Shown: positions 24,787 through 34,959 of the stretch, piece after piece
Numbering within the stretch: position 1 is the stretch's first letter
Layout: each line of letters opens with the position of its first letter
Assembly: GCF_001261915.1 (NCBI RefSeq)
Contig: NZ_CVRT01000068.1
Coordinates: 1 to 59,824 of the forward strand
Length of the DNA: 59,824 bases
Direction of reading: 5' to 3'
From: Halorubrum sp. SD626R
GTDB taxonomy: Archaea; Halobacteriota; Halobacteria; Halobacteriales; Haloferacaceae
Translations under genes and position numbers: made by a program
The notes under the pieces: model-generated
The model's input: the letters and a program-made list of their open reading frames with translations, nothing else
Told to the model about the DNA's origin: nothing
The model's database searches: none

Positions 24787-26040
24787 TCACTCGAACTCGT
24801 CGAGCGTCGTCGGCATCGCCCCGCGCACCTCGGTCACGAGGCCGTCAGGGTCGAGTCCGAGCACGTCCGCCGCCGCGCGCCCGACGCGGTCGGTGGCCGG
24901 CTCGGGAGCGTACACGCCGAGGCGCCACTGGTTGCGCTGGGCGGTTCGCAGCGCGGAGACGAGCGGCGACTGTCGCTCCAGCCGACGCACCTCGCCGCTG
25001 ACCGTCACCCGGGCGGTCGACTCGCGCATCGACGGCTCCGGCGGCACGTCCAGGATCACGTGCTCGCGAGCGACGCCGGCCTCCTCGGCGATCTCGCGCT
25101 CGAAGGCGGTCTCGGTCGCGTGGTCCGCCTCGTGGACGCGCTCCGGCACGTCGTCGTACTCGGCCCACACCGCGAGCTTGTAGAGGTCGCGCTCGTCGTA
25201 GCGGCGGGAGAGCTCGGCCGTCTCGCGGCAGTCGCGGATCGCGGCGAGGAGGTCGTGGTCGTCCATGCGCCGGAGCTCGGCGGCCGTCGTCGCCGTCGCG
25301 TCGAGCAGCTCGCTCGCGGCCCGCCGCAACATCGCCTTCGAGATGCGCGCGACGTGGTGGGTGTAGACGACTGGGTTCATCAGCGCGCGGGCGAGCAGGA
25401 GGCTCTCGGCGGTCTGGACGTTCCCCTCGTCGAGGACGAGCTCGGGGTCCGAACCGCTTTCTCCAGCCCCACTCTCCCGCTCGACGAACGTCAGCTCGCG
25501 GACGAACCGCTCGGTGTCGACGGTGCCGTACGGGACGCCGGTGTGGTAGGCGTCGCGCACGAGGTAGTCCATGCGGTCGACGTCGAGTTCGCCCGAGACG
25601 AGTCCCGCGTATCGCCCCTCGCCGGCGACGATCCCGGCGATCCGGTCCGGGTCGAGGTCGCGGTCGCGGAGGACCTCGCCGACCGCGTCGGTCGCGAGCA
25701 GCTCGCCGACGTCGTCGTGGTACTTCCCGGTGCGGCGGTGCGTGAGCGACTCCAGGTTGTGGCTGAACGGCCCGTGGCCGACGTCGTGGAGCATCGCCGC
25801 CGCCTCGATCCGCTCGGCGCGTTTCCCGCCGATGCCGAGGTGATCGAGCGCGCGGCTGGCGAGGTGGTAGACGCCGAGGCTGTGCTCGAAGCGGGTGTGG
25901 TTCGCGGAGGGGTAGACGAGCTGGACCGTGCCGAGCTGTTTGACGTGGCGGAGGCGCTGGACCGCGGGGGTGTCGATGAGCGCGGCGGCGACACCGTCGA
26001 TCTCGATGTGGTCGTGGACGGTGTCCTTGACCGTGATCAT
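24787..26040 (-). CDS. HD-domain phosphohydrolase (dNTP triphosphohydrolase-like), paralogue 1
   Basis: The 417-residue protein has the metal-binding HD core: HTRFEHSLGVYHLA (H), AAMLHDVGHGPFSH (HD) and SGELDVDRMDYLVRDAYHTG (D), as in SAMHD1/dGTPase-like hydrolases. The opening ITVKDTVHDHIEIDG is typical of the YdhJ-like archaeal and bacterial group. Active site residues are intact, so hydrolysis of dNTPs or related nucleotides is likely but not proven. The paralogue of identical length lies 512 nt upstream, on the other side of a UspA gene. ATG at 26040. Confidence 0.87.
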   Translation of the reverse strand: MITVKDTVHDHIEIDGVAAALIDTPAVQRLRHVKQLGTVQLVYPSANHTRFEHSLGVYHLASRALDHLGIGGKRAERIEAAAMLHDVGHGPFSHNLESLTHRRTGKYHDDVGELLATDAVGEVLRDRDLDPDRIAGIVAGEGRYAGLVSGELDVDRMDYLVRDAYHTGVPYGTVDTERFVRELTFVERESGAGESGSDPELVLDEGNVQTAESLLLARALMNPVVYTHHVARISKAMLRRAASELLDATATTAAELRRMDDHDLLAAIRDCRETAELSRRYDERDLYKLAVWAEYDDVPERVHEADHATETAFEREIAEEAGVAREHVILDVPPEPSMRESTARVTVSGEVRRLERQSPLVSALRTAQRNQWRLGVYAPEPATDRVGRAAADVLGLDPDGLVTEVRGAMPTTLDEFE

Positions 26041-26113
26041 GCGACCCGGTTCGGCGGCGTCGGATAAAAGCGGTGGGAGGACCGGTGGCGGCGAGCGGGA
26101 ACGCCGGCCACCG

Positions 26114-26120
26114 TTTATAT
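26114..26120 (+). promoter_or_regulatory. TATA box of the UspA gene at 26144
   Basis: CCGTTTATATGC is centred 27 nt upstream of the ATG at 26144. Confidence 0.65.
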
Positions 26121-26143
26121 GCGTCGTCCGCGAACGTCCGCAC

Positions 26144-26548
26144 ATGTACGAGGTGCTCATGGGGATCGACAACGAGGCGGACCGACGCGCGGTCGCGCAG
26201 GCGGAGGCCGTGGCCGACCTCCCGCACGCGGCCGACGAGCTGACGGCGCACCTGTGTCACGTGTTTCAGGAGAACCCGGAGGGCGCCTCTGTCCACCAGC
26301 TGTCGGCCGTGCGGCGCGCCCGAGAGACGCTCGAAGCGGCCGGGATCACCTGCGTCCACCACGAGGCGAGCGGCGACCCGGCCGACGAGCTGCTCGCGGC
26401 CGCCGCCGACGTGGACGCGAACGCGATCTGCGTCTCCGGCCGCAAGCGCAGCCCGACCGGGAAGGCCGTCTTCGGGAGCGTGACGCAGGACGTCGTCCTC
26501 GGGAGCGACCGCCCGGTGCTCGCGGTGCCGGCGCCGCGGGACGACTGA
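26144..26548 (+). CDS. Universal stress protein, UspA family
   Basis: The 134-residue Usp domain starts MYEVLMGIDNEADRRAV and ends CVSGRKRSPTGKAVFGSVTQDVVLGSDRPVLAVP, with the G-x2-G...GS-V nucleotide loop well preserved. Its N terminus has an unusual NEADRR stretch in place of the common GS-E motif. The gene lies between the two HD-domain paralogues on the opposite strand, and converges on the second one with only four bases between stops. Confidence 0.88.
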   Translation: MYEVLMGIDNEADRRAVAQAEAVADLPHAADELTAHLCHVFQENPEGASVHQLSAVRRARETLEAAGITCVHHEASGDPADELLAAAADVDANAICVSGRKRSPTGKAVFGSVTQDVVLGSDRPVLAVPAPRDD

Positions 26549-26552
26549 CCCG

Positions 26553-27806
26553 TCAGGCCCGCGCGCCGACGCCGCGGAGCCCGAGCACGTCGCGCGCGGC
26601 GTCGCCGACCGCGTCGACGTGCTCGGCCGGACAGTAGACGCCGAGCGTCCAGCGGCGGCGCTCCGCGCTCCGTAGCCCCCCGACGAGCTCGGAGGCGTCC
26701 TCTAAGCGCTGCGGGACGCCGTCGACGACGACGGCGGACCCGGACTCCTTCAGCCCGGGCCGCGACGGGACGTCGACGACGACCGCCTCGCGGTCCAGCC
26801 CGACCCTGTCGGCGATCTCGCGCTCGGCGGCGAGCTCCTCGCCGTGGCCGGCGTCGACCGTCCCCGCCGGTACGTCGGCCAGCCCGACCCACACGGCCCG
26901 CTTGTAGAGGTCGCGGCGCTCGATGCGCCGGCCGAGCTCGGGGACGGTCTCGCGGAGAGCCACGAGCAGGTCGTGGTCGGCCATCCGCCGGAACGTCTCC
27001 GCGTCGGTGTCGGTCCGGTCGAGGTAGCGCTCGCAGGCGCGCTCCAGCATCGCGCCGGCGACGCGCGAGACGTGGTGGCGGTAGACGACCGCGTTCATCA
27101 GCGAGCGCGCGACCAGCAGGCTCTCGGCGGTGGGGACGTTCCCCTCGGCGAGCACGAGCCGCGCGTTCTCGGGGTCGATCGGGTCGGCGTCGACCGAGCC
27201 GGCGTCGCTCGCCCCGCCGCTCCCGGCCGATCCCCCGTCGCCCGCGAGCCGGAGCTCGTTGACGAGGCGGCCGGTGTCGACCGTGCCGTACGGGACGCCG
27301 GTGTGGTGGGCGTCGCGCACGAGGTAGTCCATGCGGTCGACGTCGAGTTCGCCAGATATCAGGGCCCCGAGCCCGCCCTCGCCCGCGATCAGCGAGGCGA
27401 CGCGCTCGGGGTCGAGCCCGTTGCGTACGAGGACCTGACACACCTCCCGGTCGGCGTCGGTCAGGAGCCACGCGACGTCGTCGTGGTCCCGCCCCGTCGC
27501 GCGCCGGATGATCCCCTCGGTCTGGTGACCGTAGGGGCCGTGGCCGGCATCGTGGAGGAGCGCCGCCGCGCGGACGTGGGCGGCGGTGTCGGCGTCGAGG
27601 TCGAACCCCTCGACGGCGCCGCGCGCGAGGTGGTAGACGCCGAGGCTGTGCTCGAAGCGGGTGTGGTTCGCGGAAGGGTACACCAGCCGGACGGTCGAGA
27701 GCTGTTTGATGTGGCGCAGCCGCTGGAAGGCGGGCGTGTCGATCAGCTCGGTCGCGAGGTCGCCGAGCCGGACGTGGCCGTGGACGCTGTCCTTGATCGC
27801 CTTCAT
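26553..27806 (-). CDS. HD-domain phosphohydrolase (dNTP triphosphohydrolase-like), paralogue 2
   Basis: This 417-residue protein parallels the one at 24787 throughout: IKDSVHGHVRLGDLATELIDTPAFQRLRHIKQL, HTRFEHSLGVYHLA, ALLHDAGHGPYGH and SGELDVDRMDYLVRDAHHTG. All metal ligands are kept. It differs by an insertion rich in glycine, serine and aspartate near residue 185-205. Local gene duplication is the simplest explanation. The upstream MBF1-like gene ends 13 nt before its start, so these two are likely one operon. Confidence 0.87.
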   Translation of the reverse strand: MKAIKDSVHGHVRLGDLATELIDTPAFQRLRHIKQLSTVRLVYPSANHTRFEHSLGVYHLARGAVEGFDLDADTAAHVRAAALLHDAGHGPYGHQTEGIIRRATGRDHDDVAWLLTDADREVCQVLVRNGLDPERVASLIAGEGGLGALISGELDVDRMDYLVRDAHHTGVPYGTVDTGRLVNELRLAGDGGSAGSGGASDAGSVDADPIDPENARLVLAEGNVPTAESLLVARSLMNAVVYRHHVSRVAGAMLERACERYLDRTDTDAETFRRMADHDLLVALRETVPELGRRIERRDLYKRAVWVGLADVPAGTVDAGHGEELAAEREIADRVGLDREAVVVDVPSRPGLKESGSAVVVDGVPQRLEDASELVGGLRSAERRRWTLGVYCPAEHVDAVGDAARDVLGLRGVGARA

Positions 27807-27819
27807 CGTCGAACGCGCG

Positions 27820-28389
27820 TCACTCGTCGACGATGTCGACGCCGAGCCGCTCTTCGAGGGCGCGGACGACCGACCCGCCGACGCCCGCGGTCGCGGCCCG
27901 GGCGTCCTCCACCGCGAACAGGTCGTCCTCGTCGACATCGAGCTCCTCGGCCAGCTCCTCGACGGTGAGACCGGCCTCCTGACGGGCCGCTGCGACGTCG
28001 TCGCCGTAGCCCGAGACGAGGTACGGGAGCCGGTCGGACTCGTAGCTGGTGCCGCCCTCCTCCCAGTGCTTGGAGTCGCCGGTGGCGGAGTCGTACATCT
28101 TCGCCTGCTTGCGGGCGAGCTCCTTCTTCCGGCTCTCCGGGCCGCTCGACTCGGCGCTGGCGCCGCCGGGACTGCCGCCGGAGCTTCCGCCACGGCTCCC
28201 TCCCGACCCCGAGCCGCCCCCGCTCTCGGGCGCGTTGCCCGCGTCGTCGTGCGGCCGGCAGTCGGAGCACACGAGTAGCTTCGCGCCGGCGACCGTCGCC
28301 CGCTGGAGCTTCGTGGTCTCGCGCCCGCAGAGCTCGCAGGCGTCGCCGTCGTCGCCGCCGCCGCCACCGCCCGTCGAGTACTTCGCCAT
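27820..28389 (-). CDS. MBF1-like helix-turn-helix protein with N-terminal zinc ribbon
   Basis: The 189-residue protein has an N-terminal CELCGRET...LLVCSDC zinc ribbon, a long glycine- and serine-rich linker (residues 57-90), and a C-terminal Cro/C1-type HTH (DDVAAARQEAGLTVEELAEELDVDEDDLFAVEDARA). This is the layout of archaeal multiprotein bridging factor 1 (MBF1), which associates with the ribosome or transcription machinery. The glycine-rich linker is longer than in most family members. Co-oriented with HD paralogue 2. Confidence 0.8.
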   Translation of the reverse strand: MAKYSTGGGGGGDDGDACELCGRETTKLQRATVAGAKLLVCSDCRPHDDAGNAPESGGGSGSGGSRGGSSGGSPGGASAESSGPESRKKELARKQAKMYDSATGDSKHWEEGGTSYESDRLPYLVSGYGDDVAAARQEAGLTVEELAEELDVDEDDLFAVEDARAATAGVGGSVVRALEERLGVDIVDE

Positions 28390-28467
28390 ACCGCGAACGG
28401 TGGACCCGGACGGTTAAAAACTCGTGGAGGGGCGACCGCTCCGCCGGGCGACGAGGCGACGACGGGG

Positions 28468-29787
28468 TCACCCGCCCGCCGGTCCCAGATACCCCCACGC
28501 CTGCAGCCGGTCGCCGTCGCCGTCGACCCACCGCTCGCCGATGTCGTCGCGGTAGTACATGTTCGGCATCACGATGTCGTCGATGCGGTCGTACGCCTGT
28601 TCGCGCGCGGCTCCCATCGTCTCGCCCTTGCCGGTGACGACGATCGGCATCCCGTTGTCGCCCGCGGCCCGCCACTGGCCGTCGATCCGCTTCGCGTCTT
28701 CGAGGTGGATTCCGTCGCGGCTCTCCGTCTCGAAGACGACCGCGGCGTTCCGGGAGTTCTCGTCGTACGTCCTCCCGTCGTCGAACGGGAACGGCGGGAG
28801 GACGACGCGTACGGCGATTTGGTACCCGTTGTGCACCTCGACCTCGGGCTCGTTGCCGTGCGCCAGATCGTGGAAGAACTCGCCGGTCGAGGACTCGATC
28901 GACTCCTCCTGCAGCGCGATCGTCGGGTAGCCGAACCGCGGCGTGAACTCCAGCGGGTAGATCCCGTGCTCGTTGACGATGCAGTTGATATCGATGCTTC
29001 CGACGTACCCCTCGTCGGCGAGCCACCCCTCGAGCTTCCCGAAGGTCCGTTCGAACAGCTCGTTCTGCCCCGCCCAGAACATCGACGTCCCCATCTCGCC
29101 GGTCGAGGGGCCGATGTTCCCCGGGAAGAGCTTCTTGTGCTCGAAGTTGAAGTTCACCTCGTCGATGAACTCGCTCCCGTTGAAGAACCCGCAGACGGCG
29201 ATCTCGACGCCCTCGACCTTCCGCTGCAGCTGGAAGCCCTTCATTCGGTTCCCCCACGCCTTCTCGTACGCCTTCAGCACGTCGACCACGTCGCTCCCGT
29301 CGTCCTCGTTGCCGACGTACAGCAGCCGCTTGACGTTCTGCACCTCGCCGAGCGGCTTGATAACGTAGGGTGCGGGGTTCTCCCGAACGTGCCGTATCCC
29401 CGCGTCGAAACTGTCGAAGACGTGGTGTTCGATCGTGTCGACGCCGTGGTCTTCGAGGACCTCCATCGCGTAGCCGCGGTCTTCTTCCAGGCGGTCCGTG
29501 TTCGGCGTCCCGCCGACGACGGCGTGGCCTCGCTCGCGGAGCTCCGCGGCGAGGGCCCCCGTCCCGACCTCCGAGCCGACCCAGATGTCGTCGAAGACGA
29601 TGACGTCGGCCCAGTCGACCTCGGCCTCCCAGTCGTCGGTCTTCGGGACGAACCCGTCGCCGATCTCCCGGTCGCTCTCGGACTCGATGTAGTACTTCAC
29701 CTCGTGGCCCTCCCGGCCGACCTGCCAGGCGAGGTCGGTGATCAGCGCGGCGTCGGCCGAAACGAACAGGAAGCGGGCGGGATCCAT
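28468..29787 (-). CDS. PurD-like ATP-grasp ligase
   Basis: The 439-residue protein has the ATP-grasp fold and resembles glycinamide ribonucleotide synthetase: a Rossmann-like N-terminal domain (FLFVSADAALITDLAWQVGREGHEV), the ATP-binding PYVIKPLGE, the metal region IDINCIVNEHGIYPLEFTPRFGYPT (PurD has LEFNVRFGDPE), and a C-terminal domain with AIAVRVVLPPFP. The GDPE motif of true PurD is changed to GYPT, so this may be a paralogue with a different substrate. An essential purD probably sits elsewhere in the genome; that needs checking. Confidence 0.72.
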   Translation of the reverse strand: MDPARFLFVSADAALITDLAWQVGREGHEVKYYIESESDREIGDGFVPKTDDWEAEVDWADVIVFDDIWVGSEVGTGALAAELRERGHAVVGGTPNTDRLEEDRGYAMEVLEDHGVDTIEHHVFDSFDAGIRHVRENPAPYVIKPLGEVQNVKRLLYVGNEDDGSDVVDVLKAYEKAWGNRMKGFQLQRKVEGVEIAVCGFFNGSEFIDEVNFNFEHKKLFPGNIGPSTGEMGTSMFWAGQNELFERTFGKLEGWLADEGYVGSIDINCIVNEHGIYPLEFTPRFGYPTIALQEESIESSTGEFFHDLAHGNEPEVEVHNGYQIAVRVVLPPFPFDDGRTYDENSRNAAVVFETESRDGIHLEDAKRIDGQWRAAGDNGMPIVVTGKGETMGAAREQAYDRIDDIVMPNMYYRDDIGERWVDGDGDRLQAWGYLGPAGG

Positions 29788-29820
29788 ACCTCGGACCTCT
29801 CTCGGCGAGGACTTGAGTCT

Positions 29821-30237
29821 GTGGCCGTCGCGGGCGGCGGGCCGAACCCGTTCGCGGGCACCCTCACCCGCGTCGGAGCCGAGTCGATCGACGTGGCACT
29901 CGAACGCTCAGACGCGCGGTCGGAGCCGCGGACCGACGCACGGGCCGATCCGGACCGCGTCCGACGACGGCTCCGGCGCCGGGCCGAGCGGATCGAACGC
30001 CGGGAGGTCGAGGAGGCGGTCTCGAAGCTCGAGTCACGCGGCGACCTGACCGACGAGCAGCGGGGGACGGTCCGTCGCCTCGGCGCCGCTCTCCGTCGTC
30101 GGATCACGTCGCGTCCCGACGCGGCGCTGGAGCGGGCGAGTCGCGGCGGCGCGACCGTCCGCGCCCTCGCTCGACTGTTCGACGCAGAGGGAGAGGCGAC
30201 GACCGCGTCGGACGAGCGGTCGCCGGGGAGCGAGTAG
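29821..30237 (+). CDS. Solo glutamyl-tRNA-reductase dimerisation-domain-like protein
   Basis: The 138-residue, arginine-rich protein resembles only the C-terminal dimerisation domain of glutamyl-tRNA reductase (HemA): RRRAERIERREVEEAVSKLESRGDLTDEQRGTVRRLG, followed by ALRRRITSRPDAALERAS and VRALARLFD. The catalytic and NADPH domains are absent, and the N-terminal 40 residues show no similarity. The start is uncertain: GTG at 29821 is the first in-frame initiator after the divergent ATP-grasp gene, but a GTG at 29893 would also include the domain. A regulatory role toward HemA is inference. Confidence 0.58.
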   Translation: MAVAGGGPNPFAGTLTRVGAESIDVALERSDARSEPRTDARADPDRVRRRLRRRAERIERREVEEAVSKLESRGDLTDEQRGTVRRLGAALRRRITSRPDAALERASRGGATVRALARLFDAEGEATTASDERSPGSE

Positions 30238-30241
30238 CCGT

Positions 30242-30475
30242 CTACGCCTCGGCCTTCGGGAACTCGGCGACGAATTCGTCCGGCGCCGCTCGCCGGACCT
30301 CGTACCCCTCCTCGTCGAACGCGGGCACCTCCGCGGCCATCTCGTAGTACAGCGGTTTCGGCTCGTGGTCGTTGACGATGGTGAGCGTCTCGCCGGGGTC
30401 TATCCCGTCGAACGCCTCGTGGATCCGGTCGTGTCTGTTCACCGGCGGGACGCCGCGAACGTCGAGTTTCGGCAT
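30242..30475 (-). CDS. DUF2249 domain protein
   Basis: The 77-residue protein is a single DUF2249 domain: LDVRGVPPVNRHDRIHEAFDGIDPGETLTIVNDHEPKPLYYEM. These TusA-like proteins are often linked to nitric-oxide, sulfur or iron-sulfur metabolism; the molecular role is unproven. ATG at 30475 gives the usual N terminus; ten extra codons upstream are not conserved. Its stop is four bases from the stop of the convergent GluTR-tail gene. Confidence 0.83.
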   Translation of the reverse strand: MPKLDVRGVPPVNRHDRIHEAFDGIDPGETLTIVNDHEPKPLYYEMAAEVPAFDEEGYEVRRAAPDEFVAEFPKAEA

Positions 30476-30651
30476 GGCGTCCGAGCGTTCGCGACGCGCC
30501 CGCATCCCCCTTGAGACGAATACGTTCGGGCACAGCCACTCACCGCGCGGGCCCGAGGGTCCGGACGTGAGAACACCACCGACGCCGTCCCTGGAACGGA
30601 GCGAGAACGGGTACCCCAGTCAGACCGGGCGACGTGCCCCGATCCGCCGGG

Positions 30652-31047
30652 GTGAGTGACGTGCCGGCGACGATCTTCGACGCGGAGCGAACGGACGACG
30701 AGGAGCGGTTTTCGACGAGCGGCGTGTTCCGGAGCGGTCGGGCGAAATTCGTCTGCGGGTACTTCGAGCCGGGGCAGTTCATCCCCGTCCACGCCCCCGA
30801 CAGCGACGTGGTCGTCACGGTCCAGTCCGGCACGGGCACGGTCCGCGAGGGCGAGGTCGACCACGCCGTCGCTCCGGGCGACGTGGTCGTCGTCGAGGCC
30901 GGGGGCGAGCGCGGCGTGCGGGCCGACGACGACGCGCGTCTCGAAGCCGTGCTCGTCACCGCGCCGCCGCCGACCGACGCGGAGCACGGTCCGGTCCGCG
31001 AGGGGATCCGACGCGGTGAGTTCGATCCGCGGGACGGATCGGCGTGA
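30652..31047 (+). CDS. Cupin-domain protein
   Basis: The small cupin barrel carries GYFEPGQFIPVHAPDSDVVVTVQSGTGTVREGEVDHAVAPGDVVVVEAGGERGV. Motif 1 of metal cupins (G-x5-H-x-H) is reduced to a single histidine (PVHAPDSD), so metal binding may be altered or absent. The start is uncertain between GTG codons at 30634, 30652 and 30661. I chose 30652. Function unknown. Confidence 0.7.
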   Translation: MSDVPATIFDAERTDDEERFSTSGVFRSGRAKFVCGYFEPGQFIPVHAPDSDVVVTVQSGTGTVREGEVDHAVAPGDVVVVEAGGERGVRADDDARLEAVLVTAPPPTDAEHGPVREGIRRGEFDPRDGSA

Positions 31048-31192
31048 CCGTCGCGGGCTGACGGACGTCACGCGTCCGGATACGCCGACCATGTGTAACG
31101 AAGTCATACGGATTTTGGATTGCTGAAACATATCTTCATAATGAAGAAATACAGGTTACCTTTGCCGGGATTATCTCTGTAACTTGAACACC

Positions 31193-31200
31193 TTTTTATC
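31193..31200 (+). promoter_or_regulatory. Probable TATA box of katG
   Basis: CCTTTTTATCTG lies about 33 nt upstream of the katG ATG, giving a leader of a few bases. The preceding 31080-31200 is markedly AT-rich for this genome (runs such as CATATCTTCATAATGAAG), as expected for a strong or regulated promoter. Confidence 0.55.
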
Positions 31201-31208
31201 TGAGGTGA

Positions 31209-33383
<2,175 letters not shown>

Positions 33384-33442
33384 GTCGGCAGCGTTCCGTT
33401 CGTCGCGGATGACGTTTTTAAATCCGGTATCGGTCGTCTTTC

Positions 33443-33789
33443 CGCGGTGATCACCTCCAAAGCCTCAGCCCCCCCGTTATTCGTCGTTTTCGGCAGTAGT
33501 ACGGGAGAGTCCGGTAAATACCCAGCCGCTCGGCTGTACGTCGTTGACATCGGCTCTGCAGCGACACCTCCAAAGCCCCAGCCGCGAGGGCGAGTTACGC
33601 TTGCTGCGCTCCTCGGTCGGTCGCTTTCGTCGCCTAACTCGCCCTCGCGGCTGCCCGTTTAAGTCCCACCCGCACCGCAACCGCACCTCACACCTCCCCA
33701 ACCTCGTCGCTGGCGGCAGAAGCCGCCAGCGACTCCCTCGCACGCGCTCCTCGCGCCCGGTGGGCGCTCGGAGGCGCGCGCCGACCGCA
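33443..33789 (+). repeat. Dispersed three-hairpin element, copy B (with extra 5' module)
   Basis: This copy fills the 481-nt gap after katG. An extra 5' module, GGTGATCACCTCCAAAGCC, lies at 33446-33464 before the complete unit. Stem 1 is 19 bp perfect (33579-33597 with 33635-33653), inner bases GAGTTA/TAACTC instead of copy A's GGCGTA/TACGCC. Stem 2 is 12 bp (33706-33717 with 33722-33733, loop AGAA). Stem 3 is GCGCCC/GGGCGC (33753-33758 with 33762-33767), flanked by CTCC/GGAG. Nothing else is seen in 33384-33442 or 33790-33864. Confidence 0.85.
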
Positions 33790-33864
33790 TTTCATCTTAT
33801 ACCATGTGTTCCAGAGCCGCAGCGAACCGTGTAATGATATCCGTATTATCCCACTCGACTCCCC

Positions 33865-34848
33865 TCACCACACCGGCGCGAGCAGCAGCGCGACCGTCGC
33901 CGAGATGAAGACGAGTTTCAGGGCGGTGTTGACGGCGATCACCTTCGTGCCGAACTCGGCGCCCCAGATCCCGTACTGGAAGGGGATCGAGCGTCGGAAA
34001 GTGGAGACTGCAAAGGAGAGGATCCCGCCGATGAGCAGGCTCGCGACGGCGGTCCGAGTGGTGAACACGCCGGCCTCGGTCCCGGCGAGCGTGACCGCCC
34101 CGGCCGCCGTGTCGAGGGTGTAGACGGCGATGACGGGGACGGCGGCGCCGGGCAGTCCGAGGACCCCGGTGATCGGCTCGGCGACGCTCGTCAGCGCCTC
34201 GACGTCGTAGTAGGTGACGAACGCGATCACGAGCGTGTAGACGACCGCGAGCCGGGGAACGATCCGGCGGAGCGTGGACCACGACTTCTCGGCGGCCTCG
34301 CGGACGCGCTCGCGGCTCGTGCGGTCGTCGGCGTCGGGCCCGCTGGCGTCGACGTCGGCGAGCGCGGCGCGGTCCACGTTGCGCTCGGAGAGCAGGACGC
34401 CGCCGGCGAGGACCCCCGTGACCGTGATCGCGAGGGCGATCCCGGCGCGCGCGGAGACGTAGGTGACCCCTGTCTCGACGCCCAAAATCGGGATCAACAC
34501 GGGGATGTAGAATGTGAACACGTGCTGAACGAAGCCGAAGAACGTGTTGATGGTCACGGCGACGAGCGTCGCCCGGTCGTCGAGCAGCCCGGACTCCCGG
34601 TACTCGGCGAGCGTGGCGTAGCCCGCGGTCGTCGACGCCGCGGTCGTGAGGATCGCGGTCCCCACTTCGTCGGGGAGGTTCGCCGGTCGGGTGAGCCACC
34701 CGGCCAGCCCGGCGACGTACCGGATCAGCCCGAACGCGACCGCGACGTTGGCGGCGAAGACGCCGACGGCGATGAACGCCGCGATCCGCGCGAGCCGCGG
34801 GGCGACCTCGGCGAGCAGCGCGACGACCTCGGCGGCGACCGATTGCAC
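33865..34848 (-). CDS. Nucleoside-recognition (Gate-domain) membrane protein
   Basis: The 327-residue protein has about eight membrane spans in two groups separated by a charged loop (residues 165-190, rich in Asp and Arg). Each half contains a Gate-type segment (PANLPDEVGTAILTTAASTTAGYATL and AGAVTLAGTEAGVFTTRTAVASLLIGG), as in nucleoside-recognition and spore-maturation-like membrane proteins. The transported compound is unknown. A start at 34848 follows family length. Confidence 0.75.
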   Translation of the reverse strand: MQSVAAEVVALLAEVAPRLARIAAFIAVGVFAANVAVAFGLIRYVAGLAGWLTRPANLPDEVGTAILTTAASTTAGYATLAEYRESGLLDDRATLVAVTINTFFGFVQHVFTFYIPVLIPILGVETGVTYVSARAGIALAITVTGVLAGGVLLSERNVDRAALADVDASGPDADDRTSRERVREAAEKSWSTLRRIVPRLAVVYTLVIAFVTYYDVEALTSVAEPITGVLGLPGAAVPVIAVYTLDTAAGAVTLAGTEAGVFTTRTAVASLLIGGILSFAVSTFRRSIPFQYGIWGAEFGTKVIAVNTALKLVFISATVALLLAPVW

Positions 34849-34959
34849 GACCGGCGATACGCGGCCGCCGACCTAATGCGCGTCGAAACATGTGGGCGCC
34901 GGTCGACCTCGGTTCGCCGCTCGCGGGGCTTATGAGACCCCCGCCCGAACCCCTCGCCG

